Shown here: piece after piece, positions 18,220 through 28,338 of the stretch
How positions within the stretch are numbered: position 1 is the first letter of the stretch
How the letters are laid out: the number at the start of each line of letters is the position of its first letter
Source of the DNA: Prorocentrum cordatum
Taxonomy: Eukaryota; Sar; Dinophyceae; Prorocentrales; Prorocentraceae
DNA: 42,204 nt
Assembly: GCA_963575745.1 (NCBI GenBank)
Contig: CAUYUJ010008120.1
Span: 1-42,204, forward strand
Direction of reading: 5' to 3'
Program-made: the position numbers and the translations under genes
The notes under the pieces: model-generated
Seen by the model: the letters and a program-made list of their open reading frames with translations, nothing else
Database searches by the model: none
What the model was told of the DNA's origin: nothing

Positions 18220-18374
18220 AGGATCTCGCCGCCTGGCCGATGCGTCGGCAGCGCATCGTCGACACGTCGGCGATGTACGCCACACGCCGGCGATGCAGCG
18301 GCGACGCCCGCGTGGGAAAGATCGGGCTCCACATCGAGCCGCACCGCCGACGCATCGGCAGGGTGGCGCGATCC
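18220..18374. mobile_element. TIR element, CCGATGCGTCGGC family
   Basis: A perfect 13-base inverted repeat (CCGATGCGTCGGC at 18237-18249 and its complement at 18346-18358) lies inside longer imperfect TIRs that begin AGGATC. About 155 bp. A short + strand frame with a signal-peptide-like start (ATG 18139) runs into this element and is not accepted as a gene. Confidence 0.6.
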
Positions 18375-18406
18375 TCCTACACCACCTGCGCCGGCCCCAT
18401 CTTGAC

Positions 18407-18587
18407 GAACCAACAACACACACCCATACCCATAGGGGGATCGGAGAGGGCCATGGGTGCGTGCTGTCGGATGGGAGTCCCCGCTCGAACGGGAGCGCTC
18501 CCCAGGGTCCGACAACCCGCACCCATACCCATAACCAGTCCTCCTCCCAACGCCCTCCTTATGGGTATGGGTGTGTGTTGTTCGTTC
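18407..18587. mobile_element. TIR element, ACGAACxAACAACACAC family
   Basis: The left end ACGAACCAACAACACACACC continuing into CATACCCATA is mirrored at the right by TATGGGTATGGGTGTGTGTT followed by GTTCGTTCGT. TIRs are about 30 bases, total about 180 bp. A further CACCCATACCCATA lies inside near 18525. No target duplication was recognised. Confidence 0.65.
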
Positions 18588-18588
18588 G

Positions 18589-18850
18589 TGGGAGGAGGAG
18601 GAGGAGGAGGAGGAGGAGGAGGACGAGCAGGAGGAGGAGGAGGAGGAGGAGGAGGAGGAGGAGGAGGAGGGAGAAGGGAGGAGGGGGAGGGGGAGGAGGA
18701 GGGGAGGGGAGGAGGGGGGGAGAGGGGGAGGGAGGGGAGGGGGAGGGGGGGAGGAGGGAGAGGAGAGGAGGGGGGAGGAGGAGGAGGAGGAGGAGAAGGA
18801 GGAGGAGGAGGAGGAGCAGCAGGAGGAGGAGGAGGAGCAGGAGCAGGAGG
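18589..18850. repeat. (GGA)n purine tract
   Basis: GGAGGA repeats with G-rich interruptions. On the - strand it is a polypyrimidine tract downstream of the 18.9-kb exon-like fragment. It may form G-quadruplex or triplex structures. Confidence 0.9.
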
Positions 18851-18869
18851 GCGGCCCTGCTCTCGGGGC

Positions 18870-18994
18870 CCTTGCCCGCCAGGGTGGCCTCTGGCGCTCG
18901 GGCTCCGCCGCCGGCTCCGCCGCCGCGGCGGGCTCCTCGAGCGCGTCGCCGGCGCCGCGCTCCGAGCACGGCTTGGGGCACTGGGCCTTCACGA
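18870..18994 (-). CDS. exon-like fragment: end of the HPxWYPGL domain (KAQCPKPC)
   Basis: On the - strand a long CTC-rich pyrimidine tract ends in CCCACCAG at about 18995. The frame after it reads VKAQCPKPCSERGAGDALEEPAA and then an Ala/Glu/Pro-rich tail. C-P-K-P-C is the same C-terminal signature seen at 7.2 kb (CTRPCP) and 39.1 kb (CTLPC). The preceding half of the domain is absent here, which fits a phase boundary at an intron. Tract plus AG plus conserved peptide supports a real 3' splice site. Function unknown. Confidence 0.4.
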
Positions 18995-19005
18995 CTGGTG
19001 GGCAG

Positions 19006-19100
19006 GAGGAGGAGGAGCAGGAGGAGGAGCAGGAGAAGCAGCAGCAGGGGGAGCAGCAGCAGGAGCAGGAGGAGGGAGGAGCAGGAGCAAGAGAGGAGGG
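19006..19100. repeat. (GGAGCA)-rich purine tract
   Basis: GGAGGAGGAGCAGGA repeats. Read on the - strand this is the pyrimidine tract just upstream of the exon-like fragment at 18870-18994. Confidence 0.85.
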
Positions 19101-19840
19101 AGGCAGGACCCGCAGGGACGGACCGGAAGGAGGAGGAGGGTGGAGGAAGAGGGGGGGAAAGAGGAAAGAAGAGGAAGGATAAAGGGGAAAAAAAAAGACG
19201 AGGAGGAGGAGCACGAACCCAACAAACCCTGTGTATCCTCTTCCTATTTCTCCTCCTCCTGTTCCTCATATCTCTCCTCATCCACCACTGAAAGTGGGAG
19301 AATGTGCGATTCCTACAGAATCGGCTTCAGATTCCGAAGTCATGCGCCACACTCGAATGGCGAAGTAATTCGCCGTCTGTCCTTTGTTTTGCCACTCCCA
19401 ACCCACATTTTTCCCCTCGTCCTCCTCCGCCTCCTCTTCATTTTCCACCTTCAGTTAAGTCCCTCCCTGCCTCGAGACTTCTGGAAGCGACCAAGAAGAC
19501 TCCGAAAGCAGCCATCACAATTTCGGGCCCGTCCTGCTCTTCGGATCCTGAACCCAGTCGTTGCTCACGGAACACCGATCAAAAGCATGGCTGCCGCCGC
19601 TCTGAAGCTCGACTCTCGTTGAGCCAGTCGCCTCCTCTTCCTCCTCCTCCTCCTCCTCGTCATCATCATCCTCCTCCTTTTCCTCGTTCTCCTCCTCCAT
19701 CTCCTCCTCTCACGACTCCTCCTCCTCCTCTACCCCTGCTCCATGTAAACAACTGTTATTTGTCTATCGCACCCCCAGGCGTATCCGTAGGGCAGACCGG
19801 GCGTTTCGCCTGAGACTTCCCCATCCCACATCGATTATGA
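19101..19840. other. no recognised gene
   Basis: Purine-rich DNA to about 19215, then mixed sequence with short CTC runs near 19250 and 19635-19730. No frame has a recognisable domain. Confidence 0.5.
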
Positions 19841-20125
19841 TCCTGAAGCTTGAACGTTGCAGCAGCTGCAAGGATGAAGGGTGGGTTGCTTTCAACATGT
19901 GGCTTTCGTCTGAAAGCCGCGCACACTCAAAAATGTGTAACAAGTTCAAGGATGGAGTGGCCGGTTTTCAAATGGTGGCTCTCGCATTAGCGCCGCACAC
20001 ATTCGTTCTGCAAGTTCGCAACAGCTTCAAGGATAGAGGGCGGCTATCTTTCAAAATGTAGCGTTCGCATTGGCACCGCGCGCATTCGTTTCAACAGTTT
20101 GCATCCGTGTCAAGGACTCGTATGG
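19840..20125. repeat. imperfect ~80-bp tandem array
   Basis: CAAGGAT/CAAGGAC recurs at 19869, 19947, 20028 and 20111. The units share GTTCGCAACAGCTTCAAGGA and GCATTxGCGCCGCACACATT segments. Three to four strongly diverged copies. Confidence 0.75.
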
Positions 20126-20679
20126 TCGAAATACCAGGAACTGGGTTCTTGCGCGGCTTAGGATTGTCAGGACTCAGCAGTCACGTTGACCCGTTGTGTT
20201 AAAGTTCCAGGAATGGCGCTCTGGCGCGATTCGATAGAAACAGGGAGCAACAGTCACGATGATTCGCTGCGTCGAAAACCCCGCGACTGCGTTACCGCAC
20301 TGTTGAAGATTGCCCAGACGGTTTTCAAATTGGACACAATGAAAGCAGATTGCTGTAGGAACCTGTAACGAGGGAACTTGGGGGAGGGTGTCATGCAACA
20401 TCGTTGATGCGCATTGGCCTTACACTGGTCCTCCTCCTCCCCGACACAGGCTGCGCGACCACGTGCGAGACGGCTCACGGCGAATGGCGCGAAGAGCCTT
20501 GCAGCCTTGCATCTCAAAAACACGATCCACGAGATCAGCCAGAACTGGTCTGGAAAATGAGGGCCAAGCGTGGCCCTTACATATGCTACGCCGAACTCTG
20601 GAGCCAGAGCGCGAGACGACGTGGTCTCACCAGCACAGGCGAGGTCAGCCGTGCGCCACGGCTGATTCAAGCAGCAACC
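20126..20679. other. no recognised gene
   Basis: A + frame starting at ATG 20407 has a hydrophobic start (MRIGLTLVLLLPDTGC) but runs into the TIR element at 20685. The - frame over the same stretch is also open. Neither shows a domain, so no gene is called. Confidence 0.4.
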
Positions 20680-20684
20680 ACTTC

Positions 20685-20859
20685 TGACTACCTACCAAAC
20701 CACCCCAACCCAACCCGAAGACCCGAATTTCGCCCGAATTTCGGGTTGGGGGGGTACTGGTTCCATTTGTTTTTCCAATGTTCCCCGACCCCCCCCCACT
20801 GGAAATGGAGGGCAAATCGATGCCTTCGGGTTGGGTTGGGGTGGTTTGGTCGGTGGTGA
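20685..20859. mobile_element. MITE, TGACTACCTACC family, copy 1 (5-bp duplication ACTTC)
   Basis: 175 bp with TIRs of about 30 bases: left TGACTACCTACCAAACCACC, right in reverse complement TCACCACCGACCAAACCACC, both running on into CCAACCCAACCCGAAG. ACTTC stands outside both ends (20680-20684 and 20860-20864). The core has TTCCCCGACCCCCC. No coding capacity. Confidence 0.88.
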
Positions 20860-21046
20860 ACTTCCTCCTCGCCCGGCACATCCCCCACAAGCAAGTTAGC
20901 CAACGCGCGGGAACCCCGGGAGAGCGGCGCGGGCATGCCCTCGGCACGGGGACGAAACAGCGCACGCGTCGCGGGGCCCACGCCAGCCGAGCCACACACA
21001 GCACAAGCAATACCGCACTGGCCCAGCTCTGCGAGGCGAAAGGGGT

Positions 21047-21216
21047 TGACTACCTACTGGACCACCCCAACCCAACCCGAAGACCCCCATTTCGGGTTGG
21101 GGGAGGTACGGGTTCCATATGTGTTTTTTCAATGTTCCCCGACCCCCCCCCCCAACTGGAAATGGAAGGCAAATTGAGGCCTTCGGGTTGGGTTGGGGTG
21201 GTTTGGTGGGTGGTGA
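21047..21216. mobile_element. MITE, TGACTACCTACC family, copy 2 (5-bp duplication GGGGT)
   Basis: 170 bp, clearly homologous to the copy at 20685 over its whole length, with a different 5-bp duplication, GGGGT (21042-21046 and 21217-21221). Two copies with different duplications prove independent insertions and fix the ends. The 187-bp stretch between the copies is not part of either element. Confidence 0.88.
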
Positions 21217-21221
21217 GGGGT

Positions 21222-21719
21222 GGACCACATGGGCTCGGCCCCCAGCGAACGCCACGCGCAAAGCAGAGAGGTCAGCTTGCCTGAGCCCCCGCGGGGTGAC
21301 AGGGGGCTCGGGCGGGAGAGCGATCTGCGAAGGCTCGCGCAAATCCCACCAGCCCTTTGGGCGTGAGTGGTTTAGCGAGCTCTCTCTGTTCTCAACCCCC
21401 TATCTTCCCCTTCGGGGAGGGGTTTACCCCTCCCCCTACCCCCTCCCCCTGGACCTGGACAAGGATTCCCGAGTGGTGGCGGGGGGGTCCATTTCGACTC
21501 CTCGAGGGCCAAAAAACGACGACCCTCACGAGGATTCTGGCCCCGGAGGGGGAAGGGGGGGGAGTTTGGTCCCTCTGCTCGTCTTTGAAGCAGAAATCAT
21601 TGATTTTACGAGGGTGTTGGCCCCATTTTGGCCTTCTGAGGGGGACGCGCTCATCTTCCCTCATAGCAATTGTCCTTCTCAGGGGGCAGCTCTCCTTTGC
21701 GCTTCTGCGGAGGTCGCAA
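21222..21719. other. no recognised gene
   Basis: GC-rich DNA with G- and C-runs. A + frame is open throughout but continues into the minisatellite and the MITE, and has no domain. Confidence 0.4.
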
Positions 21720-22015
21720 GAGGCCCCAAGATGGCCCCAAGAGGCCCCCAGGAGGCTCCCAAGAGGCCTCCAAGAGGCCCCCCAGAGGCCCTCAAGCGGC
21801 CCCAAGAGGCCCCCAAGAGGCCCCCAAGAGGCCCCCAAGAGGCCCCCAAGAGGCCCCACGAGGCCCCAAGAGGCCCCCAAGAGGCCACCAAGAGGCCCCC
21901 AAGAGGCCCCACGAGGCCCCAAGAGGCCCCCAAGAGGCCCCCAAGAGGCCCCCAAGAGGCCCCCAAGAGGCCCCACAAGGCTCCAAGAGGCCCCCAAGAG
22001 GCCCCACGAGGAGCC
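21720..22015. repeat. 12-bp minisatellite (CCCAAGAGGCCC)
   Basis: About 24 copies of CCCAAGAGGCCC with CCACGAGG and CAAGCGG variants. Because 12 is divisible by three, frames stay open on both strands and give PRGPQEAPKR-type peptides, which are artefacts. The reverse-complement motif GGGGGCCTCTTGGG recurs near 40550. Confidence 0.92.
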
Positions 22016-22400
22016 CGAACGACTCACATCAGGACGAGGGGCCCGAACGACTCACACCACGAAGAGCCCGAACGACTCACACCACAAGAGGGGCGACTCA
22101 CACCAGGACGAGGCGCCCGAACGACTCACACCACGAGGAGCCCGAAGGACTCACACCACGACGCGGGCCCCGAACGACTCACACCACGAGGAGCCCGAAC
22201 GAGTCACACCAGGAGGAGGGGCCCGAACGACTCACACCAGGATGAGGGGCCCGAACAACTCACACCACGAGAAGCCCGAACGACTCACACCAGGACGAAG
22301 AGCCCGAACGACTCACACCACGAAGAGCCCGAACGACTCACACCAGGAAGAAGGGCCCGAACGACTCACACCAGGACGAGAAACCCCAAACGACTCAAAT
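22016..22400. repeat. ~27-bp minisatellite (GCCCGAACGACTCACACCA)
   Basis: About 14 copies of GCCCGAACGACTCACACCAx with alternating GGACGAGGG and CGAGGA fillers, following the 12-bp minisatellite without a gap. It keeps the + frame open but shows no protein-like variation. Confidence 0.92.
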
Positions 22401-23861
22401 CACGAGGAGCGCTTTCTCTCCCTCCTCCTCCGCCTCGTCCTTCTCCCGCTCCCCTCACAAGGAGGATGTACAAGGAGGCGGGAGGAAGGAGGAACAGGGG
22501 AGATATGCGGGGCCAAGCGCACACACGCCTGAAAAACACGACTGTCGGCATGCTTCGCGAGAGTTGCTGCTGTGAGATGGGCTGGTGGGGATACGCGAAG
22601 CGTAAAGAATTCGAGGCCTTCTCACGCTGACCATCCGAAAGATGGACAGAATCAGAAGGCACAAGAGCTGTGCCAACACGGACTACCCAGAAAGCGCAAT
22701 CTCGCAGCATCGCGGACCCCTGTTCAAGCTCGCGGCGGGCATCTGGCGATAGCTGCGAGAAGTACGAGGCCTGCTTAGCACGCTCGCCCGCAAAGTCGTG
22801 ACCTCGCCTACGCAGACACGGCGCCTGACCGGGCGGCGGCGACGCGAGCGGCGCGGCCTGGGCCGCGCTCCAAAACTCCGTCCACGACGAAGCTGGAAAC
22901 GCTGCAAGATGCGGCCCCTAGCAGCGCGACGCAGAGCGCCTCGAGGAAGGCCAACAGCTCGAGAGCATCGACGTCAGCAGCGGGATGCTCAAGCCCTTCC
23001 GGGGCCTCGGCGCTCAACGGAAAGGTTCGGGCCCTTCGGGCCACCGTCGATAGAACGCGCGCCCCTGCAAACAGCCGCCCCCGCGGAGCCAGAGATCGGC
23101 GGGCCTGGGCGCGAGGGGGGGAGGGGCGAGCGGCGCCAGCTGCTTCTCGGCAGGAGGCGAGGGAACGGTTCAGCGCGCGTGGCAGCAAGCCGCCCGAGGT
23201 AGGCGGGCGGCGTCTCCTGGAGCACCCCCCCCCCCGCGAAGCCGCGCGACACGGGTCAGCGCGCAAGGGTGCCGCGCGCGCCGCGGCAGGCCTGGCAGAA
23301 AGATGATTGAGAGAGGCCTGCATCGCACTATCTCTGCTGTAGCCATTGGCCACGCGAGACGACGCTGCGAAGATAGGAGGCCCCTCTGGGCCGCGATGTG
23401 CTTGCCGCGAACGACTTGATCGATGAGACGCAAAAGGCAGCCGGCCGGAATTTCGGGAACCCCCAGGCGGCCAGCAGCCCCGTTCCAAACTCACCCTCCC
23501 CTCCCCCACCACCCGATCGAGCACCAGCACTAGAGACCGATGCGAGAGGTCAGGAGGGCGGGGGGGGGGAGAAGGACCCAACCGTCGGGCGCGACCATCG
23601 GAGCCCCATGCATGGGAGCACCGAGACGCAGCGCAGCGGCCACGCAGGCCGAGACAGTGGCCTCGCGTCGCCCGCCAGGGCGAGGCGTGCCCAGACAGGC
23701 CAGCCCAGGCATCTCCGAGGCCCCCCCCCGTCAGAGCGGAGATCGGAATCCAGGGGCACCCGAGGGGGGCCGAGGCAGGGGCCGTCGGCGGGCTCCCGCG
23801 GAGCAAGCAGGCAAGGTCGATACGGCCAGACTCCGAGGTTCGAAGCCCAGCTGAGCTGCAG

Positions 23862-23972
23862 TCGAGGAGGAGAAGGAGGAGGAGTAGGAGGAGGAGGAGG
23901 AGGGGAGGAGGGGGGAGGGGGAGGAGGGGGAGGAGGAGGGGGAGGGAGGAGGAGGAGGAGGAGGAGGAGCGT
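23862..23972. repeat. (GGA)n purine tract
   Basis: GGAGGAGGAGG with longer G-runs. Poly-Gly, poly-Arg and poly-Pro frames are artefacts. Confidence 0.92.
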
Positions 23973-24027
23973 CAGCCCACCGCGCCCGCGCTGAGCCTCG
24001 ACCAGAGCCCGCCGCAACCCCAGCCCC

Positions 24028-24092
24028 ACGAAGCTCCGCGAAGCTCCGCGAAGCTCCGCGAAGCTCCGCGAAGCTCCGCGAAGCTCCGCGCG
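24028..24092. repeat. 10-bp tandem repeat (GAAGCTCCGC), about 6 copies
   Basis: Perfect head-to-tail copies of GAAGCTCCGC. The lack of any divergence suggests a very recent expansion. On the - strand it reads as repeated SFAELRGASR. Confidence 0.95.
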
Positions 24093-25135
24093 CCGCCAGC
24101 GCCGAGGGTCGCCTGCCCATGCGAAGCCGACGAGGGAGAGGCAGACTGGGCCACGCGGAGCGCCTGCCCGCGCTCGACACGCCGACCGGGGGGCAAGATT
24201 TGCTCGCGACGCTGCCTGGCGGGAGCGAAACGCTCGCGTCGAGCGCGTCGCGGGGCAGCGATGCTCCCTGAAAAAGCATCTCCTGTCTTCTCTCGCGGCG
24301 GACTCCTTCGACCGACCGCTTGCGCAGCCTGGCCTGAGGACGCGCTCGCAACGCTTGATCTCGAGATCAACTACACGGGCGAGCTCCTCGCGAAGAAGCC
24401 CCGCGGTGCCCGCGAGATCGACGATGACCCGACACCCCCGCCCGCGCGCCCGCAAATCAACGTCGCCCACCACCACCCCCTTGCTGCCAGGGCCAAACGC
24501 GGCTGAAACGTTTCCAGGAGGCTCAAGCACGACTAGCTAAGGCACGGTCGCAGCGGAGCGGCAACCTGGGATGGCGGTCTGCTGAGAAAGGATGACACGC
24601 GAGGCTCAATCGTCTAAGCCGAGGATGTGGGGAGCGCGATGCAACTGGATGAGCAGCTGCAGCTGCCCGAATGGAAACTGGGTGGACCTGAGCAGCGCGT
24701 AGCAGCCTGGCGCGAGACATGTGATCGAAGCCCGTTTCGAAATCGCACAAAGCCAAAGCACTGGCGAAGCCGCGCCTGACACTATTCGGACATTGCAGAT
24801 TGGGTCCAAACCAGCCTTCCCGAGCCGCGCCCCGCCGTGCCTCACCAGAAAAAAGAAAACAAAACAAAAAAACGCTCCTGCCAGGCGCGGACGAGGGGCC
24901 GCCGAAGTCGGCATTGAATTCTGGCCAGACTGCGGAGGAGGCCGATTGTTCCTGAGCCCCCCTGTTCCCCAGGGCAGGAAGACTACCTTAGCGCGCACGA
25001 GTGGCCACTCACACTGCATCTGCACATCCACGATCAGGCAGACGAGCACGGCGCTGGCCGCTGTCGCCCGACAGCCTCGCCCGCGAGGCTGTCCAACGAG
25101 GCGAGGAGCGACGCCGTCGAACCCGCAAGCCGACC

Positions 25136-25190
25136 GAGGAGGAGGAGGAGGAGGAGGAGGAGGAGGAGGAGGAGGAGGAGGAGGAGGTGC
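25136..25190. repeat. (GGA)n microsatellite
   Basis: Perfect GGA repeat of about 55 bases. Confidence 0.95.
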
Positions 25191-26956
25191 CTCTCCCTGG
25201 CGGCGGGCTCGGGCCAGACCGGCCCCCGGCCCGGCGGGCCCCTGGGCGAGAGGCCGCGGGCCACCCCGAGCCACCAGCAGCGGCACCGGGCCCCCCGAGC
25301 GGCAGGGCCCCTGCCCTGCCCAGGGCTTGCGGGCGGGGCAGGAGGCAGGAAGGGCGCCGGCATCGCCGAGGCGCGGCGCGGCCCGCCGGGGCGCGCGGCC
25401 CCCTCGACGGAGCGATCCCGAATCCACCGGCGCCAGGGGGCGCTCCTGGCGTTGACCGCCTTTTTGCGCTCCCGACATGCTCTGGCTCAGGCTCCAGAAG
25501 AGAGAAAGCCGAGGAAAGCTCGCACTGGCACGCGCGGCACTCTCGGGGGCAAGCAGCCAGGCAGCAGCCTCGGCCACGGCCTCGAGAGATGCGGCGCGTT
25601 CTTCGCCCCCCTGCGCAGCGCGCGGCAACAAGCAGGCGCACAAGGGCGCCGCATGCTGGGATGCCAAAAACTTGGGCAGTGGAACGCGCAGCCAGCACGC
25701 TGCCACCAGACGGCCACGGGGCGCAGGCACGGAAAATGAAGCCGCCGGGGAGGGCGTGGCCGAACCTGATCGACGCATGGCTCAGCAGCACGTCCAGCGT
25801 ACTTGGGCTCCCCCTTGGGCTCTATCTGGAGAATCGAAAAAACTCGCCCCTGCGAGGTCGATGGACTGCTGCCACTGCTGCTGGACGCTGCGATCGGTGA
25901 GGTCGGTGAGAAACCCATCCCACGGCGGCACCCAATCCCGCGCCGCACAACTGGCAGGCCGAACGCGCGGGAAGCGACGCGGTACCCGCACCTGAGAGAC
26001 AAACACTGACCGAGACTGTCTAACAAGCGTGATGCAAAGAGGCTTGTGCGGTTCAGTTGCGTCAGACAGAGAATCTAAATGCGGTGGCCGAACTGCAAAG
26101 ACTGATCACAACGGAGTGGCCGATCGTACGACATGCTTTGCCGAGGAGCAAGTTGGCATGGTGGGAGCAAAGATGGCCGCGTCTATACACTCAGCTCAAG
26201 TGCTAGCTTGACGAATTCTGGTGGCATCTGGAAATCGCAGTGTTCCACGAAAGGCATACAGCAACTTTCTTACGAACCCACATACCTGACACCAAATGGG
26301 CAAACTCTCAGCTGCCAGTCCCATGCTGTGATGCAAGCACATCACGATCCACATGAATGCCCCTGGACAGAGCCCGCCCACATGCAGAACGCTGAGACGC
26401 CCCGGGACGTGATCGGTGGAGACAGTCTCAACCTCACTCAACTCGTGCCCCGCGGTGAGAAAACCGAATCCACCACTGGCACCTTTGCCTGACTGAGAGA
26501 CTGCTGCTGGAGGGGGCCTTGCCATGCCACCCGGCCCGCCGCAGCTCGTGCTCGAGACCGACCGTCTCGAGCGGATGGTGCCCCTGGAAACAAGATGCCT
26601 GGGAAGCACGAACCACGGGGTCCACCAGGCCCAACGACAAGAACGCACCACGAGGAGAACGCACCAAGTCTACCAAATGCCTGGGAGGGAAGCACCACGA
26701 GGAGCTCGCCAGGCCCAGCCACGCCCGCAATGCTGAAGCGACGATGCGGAAACAGCCACCCGCCATACACCAGCCTCTGCCGCGCCGCCACCCGAGCCAG
26801 TGCCTGGCCGGGCGCCCGCCGCCGACGGGGCCACCGAGCCCACCCTGGCGGGGTGGGCCCGGGCAGCCTGGCGGAAGTCTTGCCGCGGCTCCACGGCCGG
26901 ACCCCGGCCCGCCCACGAGGTTGCCGAGCTGCCAGTCGAGGGGGGCGGCCTGGTCC

Positions 26957-27601
26957 TCAGCGGCTGGCGCGGCTGAGGCCGGCTGCTCGGGCTGCGAGGC
27001 ACGGAGGGGAGGAGAAGCGGGAGCAGCGGGAACCTCCGCCGCGTGGCCGAGCTCCTTGGCCGTGCCTTCGAGCTTCTTCTTGGAGGCTCTCGTGCCGCTG
27101 ACGACCCTCGGCATCCTCTGGGATGGGGCGGCCGAGGACACCATTGGCCCATGCGTGAAATTCTATTTCGGCGGGCGCGCGGGCCAGCTCGGGCCTGGCG
27201 GCGGCATCCTGGGCAGCCCAGGTGGCTGGGGCAAGCTCATCCTTGGCTGTGTGCGCAGCCTTGAGAGACTCGGTGAAGGTGACCATGGCACGGTCGTGCT
27301 TGCTTTGGGCCCGCAAAATATGGGACTGTGTAGCGCCTTGCCTGACACGCGCCGCCCTCGCTGCAGCTTGAGGGTCACGGGACATCGCGAGCAGCCCTGA
27401 TACGACCGAGAATTCTGGGGTGCCAGTTGGCGCTGATCGCACCAAAGGCACTCTGGTCCATAGCCGCGCACACTGCTCAATCCTTCCCTGTGATCGAGGT
27501 GGGCCCGCAGTAGGCGGCGAGCTTGGGCGGTCCTTGACTCCACTGGCCACGGGAAGGCTGAGGAATCGCTCCGCTAGGCTGGCTTGGGTGGCAGCGCACA
27601 T
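26957..27601 (-). pseudogene. degenerate ORF, possibly a retroelement ORF1 fragment
   Basis: The - frame has a helical, charged stretch (RAQSKHDRAMVTFTESLKAA... to about AEIEFHAWANG) typical of a coiled coil. Near 27145 coding character appears to switch to the neighbouring - frame (SQRMPRVVSGTRASKKKLEG...), suggesting a frameshift. Coiled coils of this kind precede the endonuclease in dinoflagellate LINE ORFs, and a LINE remnant lies 1.4 kb away on the same strand. No zinc finger, endonuclease or RT is present, so the identity is unproven. Confidence 0.3.
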
Positions 27602-27849
27602 GCGGCAGGAGGTGCGTCAGCCATAATAGCATCGGTACCCACACATGCGCGTGTGTGGACAAGACCAACAGCTACACATGGATGAGGTATAAGAGGCGCG
27701 CCAAGGCAGTGAGGGCTGGAACCTCAGTTCAATAGCGAAGATGTGGAGGCTGAACCTCTAGAAAGGTGTTGGGGCCGCGACATCCCCTTACTAAAACTGT
27801 TCCTTTAGTCCAGAGCCACGCTAAGGACTTGAGCCAACATGGCTACGGA

Positions 27850-28015
27850 CCACCTCCTCCTCCTCCTCATCGTCATCATCAGCAGCATCATCATCCTCCT
27901 CATCCTCCTCCTCCTCCTCCTCCTCCTTCTGCCCTCCTCCTCCTCCTACTTTTCCTCCTCCTCCTCTTTCTCCTCCTCCTCCTCCTCCTCCTCCTCCTCC
28001 TCCTCCTCCTCCCAC
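27850..28015. repeat. (TCC/TCA)n pyrimidine tract
   Basis: CTCCTCCTC with TCATCATC parts. Frames through it are artefacts. Confidence 0.92.
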
Positions 28016-28207
28016 CCTCCCAAACATCCGACATCATGTTTTCTTGCAACGTGGCTCCATGAAGGTCTGGACCCCTTCCTGGGGGCCGGGGCCTTTCATG
28101 CTGAGTAAAGGTCCAAAGGCCCCCAGGAAGCCGTAAACGGCGGCAAAACCGTCCTTCGTGCTGTTTTTACCGGGTGAAGATGCCAGGGCTCGCTCCTCGC
28201 GCCGGAC

Positions 28208-28338
28208 CTTGCCCTGCTGGTGCAAGACGGCCTGCATCTCCCTGTCGGTGGACCCAGGCCCGAGGCTCGGGTACCAGTCGGGGTGCCGATCGAAGCCGAA
28301 ATTCCTCAGCCACTTCATGGAGTTCGAGCACCGGCCAC
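28208..28338 (-). CDS. exon-like fragment with HPDWYPSL domain and splice-like borders
   Basis: - strand. A pyrimidine-rich stretch ends in GGCTCCAG at 28339. The frame then reads G-R-C-S-N-S-M-K-W-L-R-N-F-G-F, HPDWYPSL, G-S-T-D-R-E-M-Q-A-V-L-H-Q-Q-G-K, and is followed directly by GTCCGG, so AAG/GT forms a good donor. The order Cys, Trp, GF, HPxWYPxL, Q-x-x-LH-x-x-G matches the fragments at 38.7-39.3 and 7.2 kb. The CxxPC end is missing, as if in the next exon (compare VKAQCPKPC at 18.99 kb). Function unknown. Confidence 0.5.

Larger units (their letters stand above)
22401..26956. other. GC-rich DNA without a recognised gene; embedded microsatellites
   Basis: Many overlapping frames are open on both strands because of the high GC, but none shows a domain or consistent coding character. 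Structured parts: the WWGYAKR block (22578-22605), a (GGA)n tract at 23862-23972, a 10-bp array at 24028-24092 and a (GGA)n tract at 25136-25190. Conserved exons could be missed here without a homology search. Confidence 0.4.

Noticed and set aside
18139-18405. Small secreted protein (signal-peptide-like start)
   Set aside because: The frame runs into a TIR element after about 27 codons and has no recognisable mature domain.
18559-19291. Poly-Arg, poly-Glu and poly-Leu proteins
   Set aside because: Products of the (GGA)n/(TCC)n tracts.
20407-20859. Small secreted Cys-containing protein
   Set aside because: It ends inside a MITE, and composition beyond the hydrophobic start is not convincing.
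20685-21216. Canonical GT-AG introners
   Set aside because: Neither end of the MITEs supplies GT-AG on either strand, so intron status is not claimed.
21119-22630. 503-codon repeat protein (PRGPQEAPKR...)
   Set aside because: It begins in a MITE and consists mostly of 12- and 27-bp minisatellites whose periods keep every frame open.
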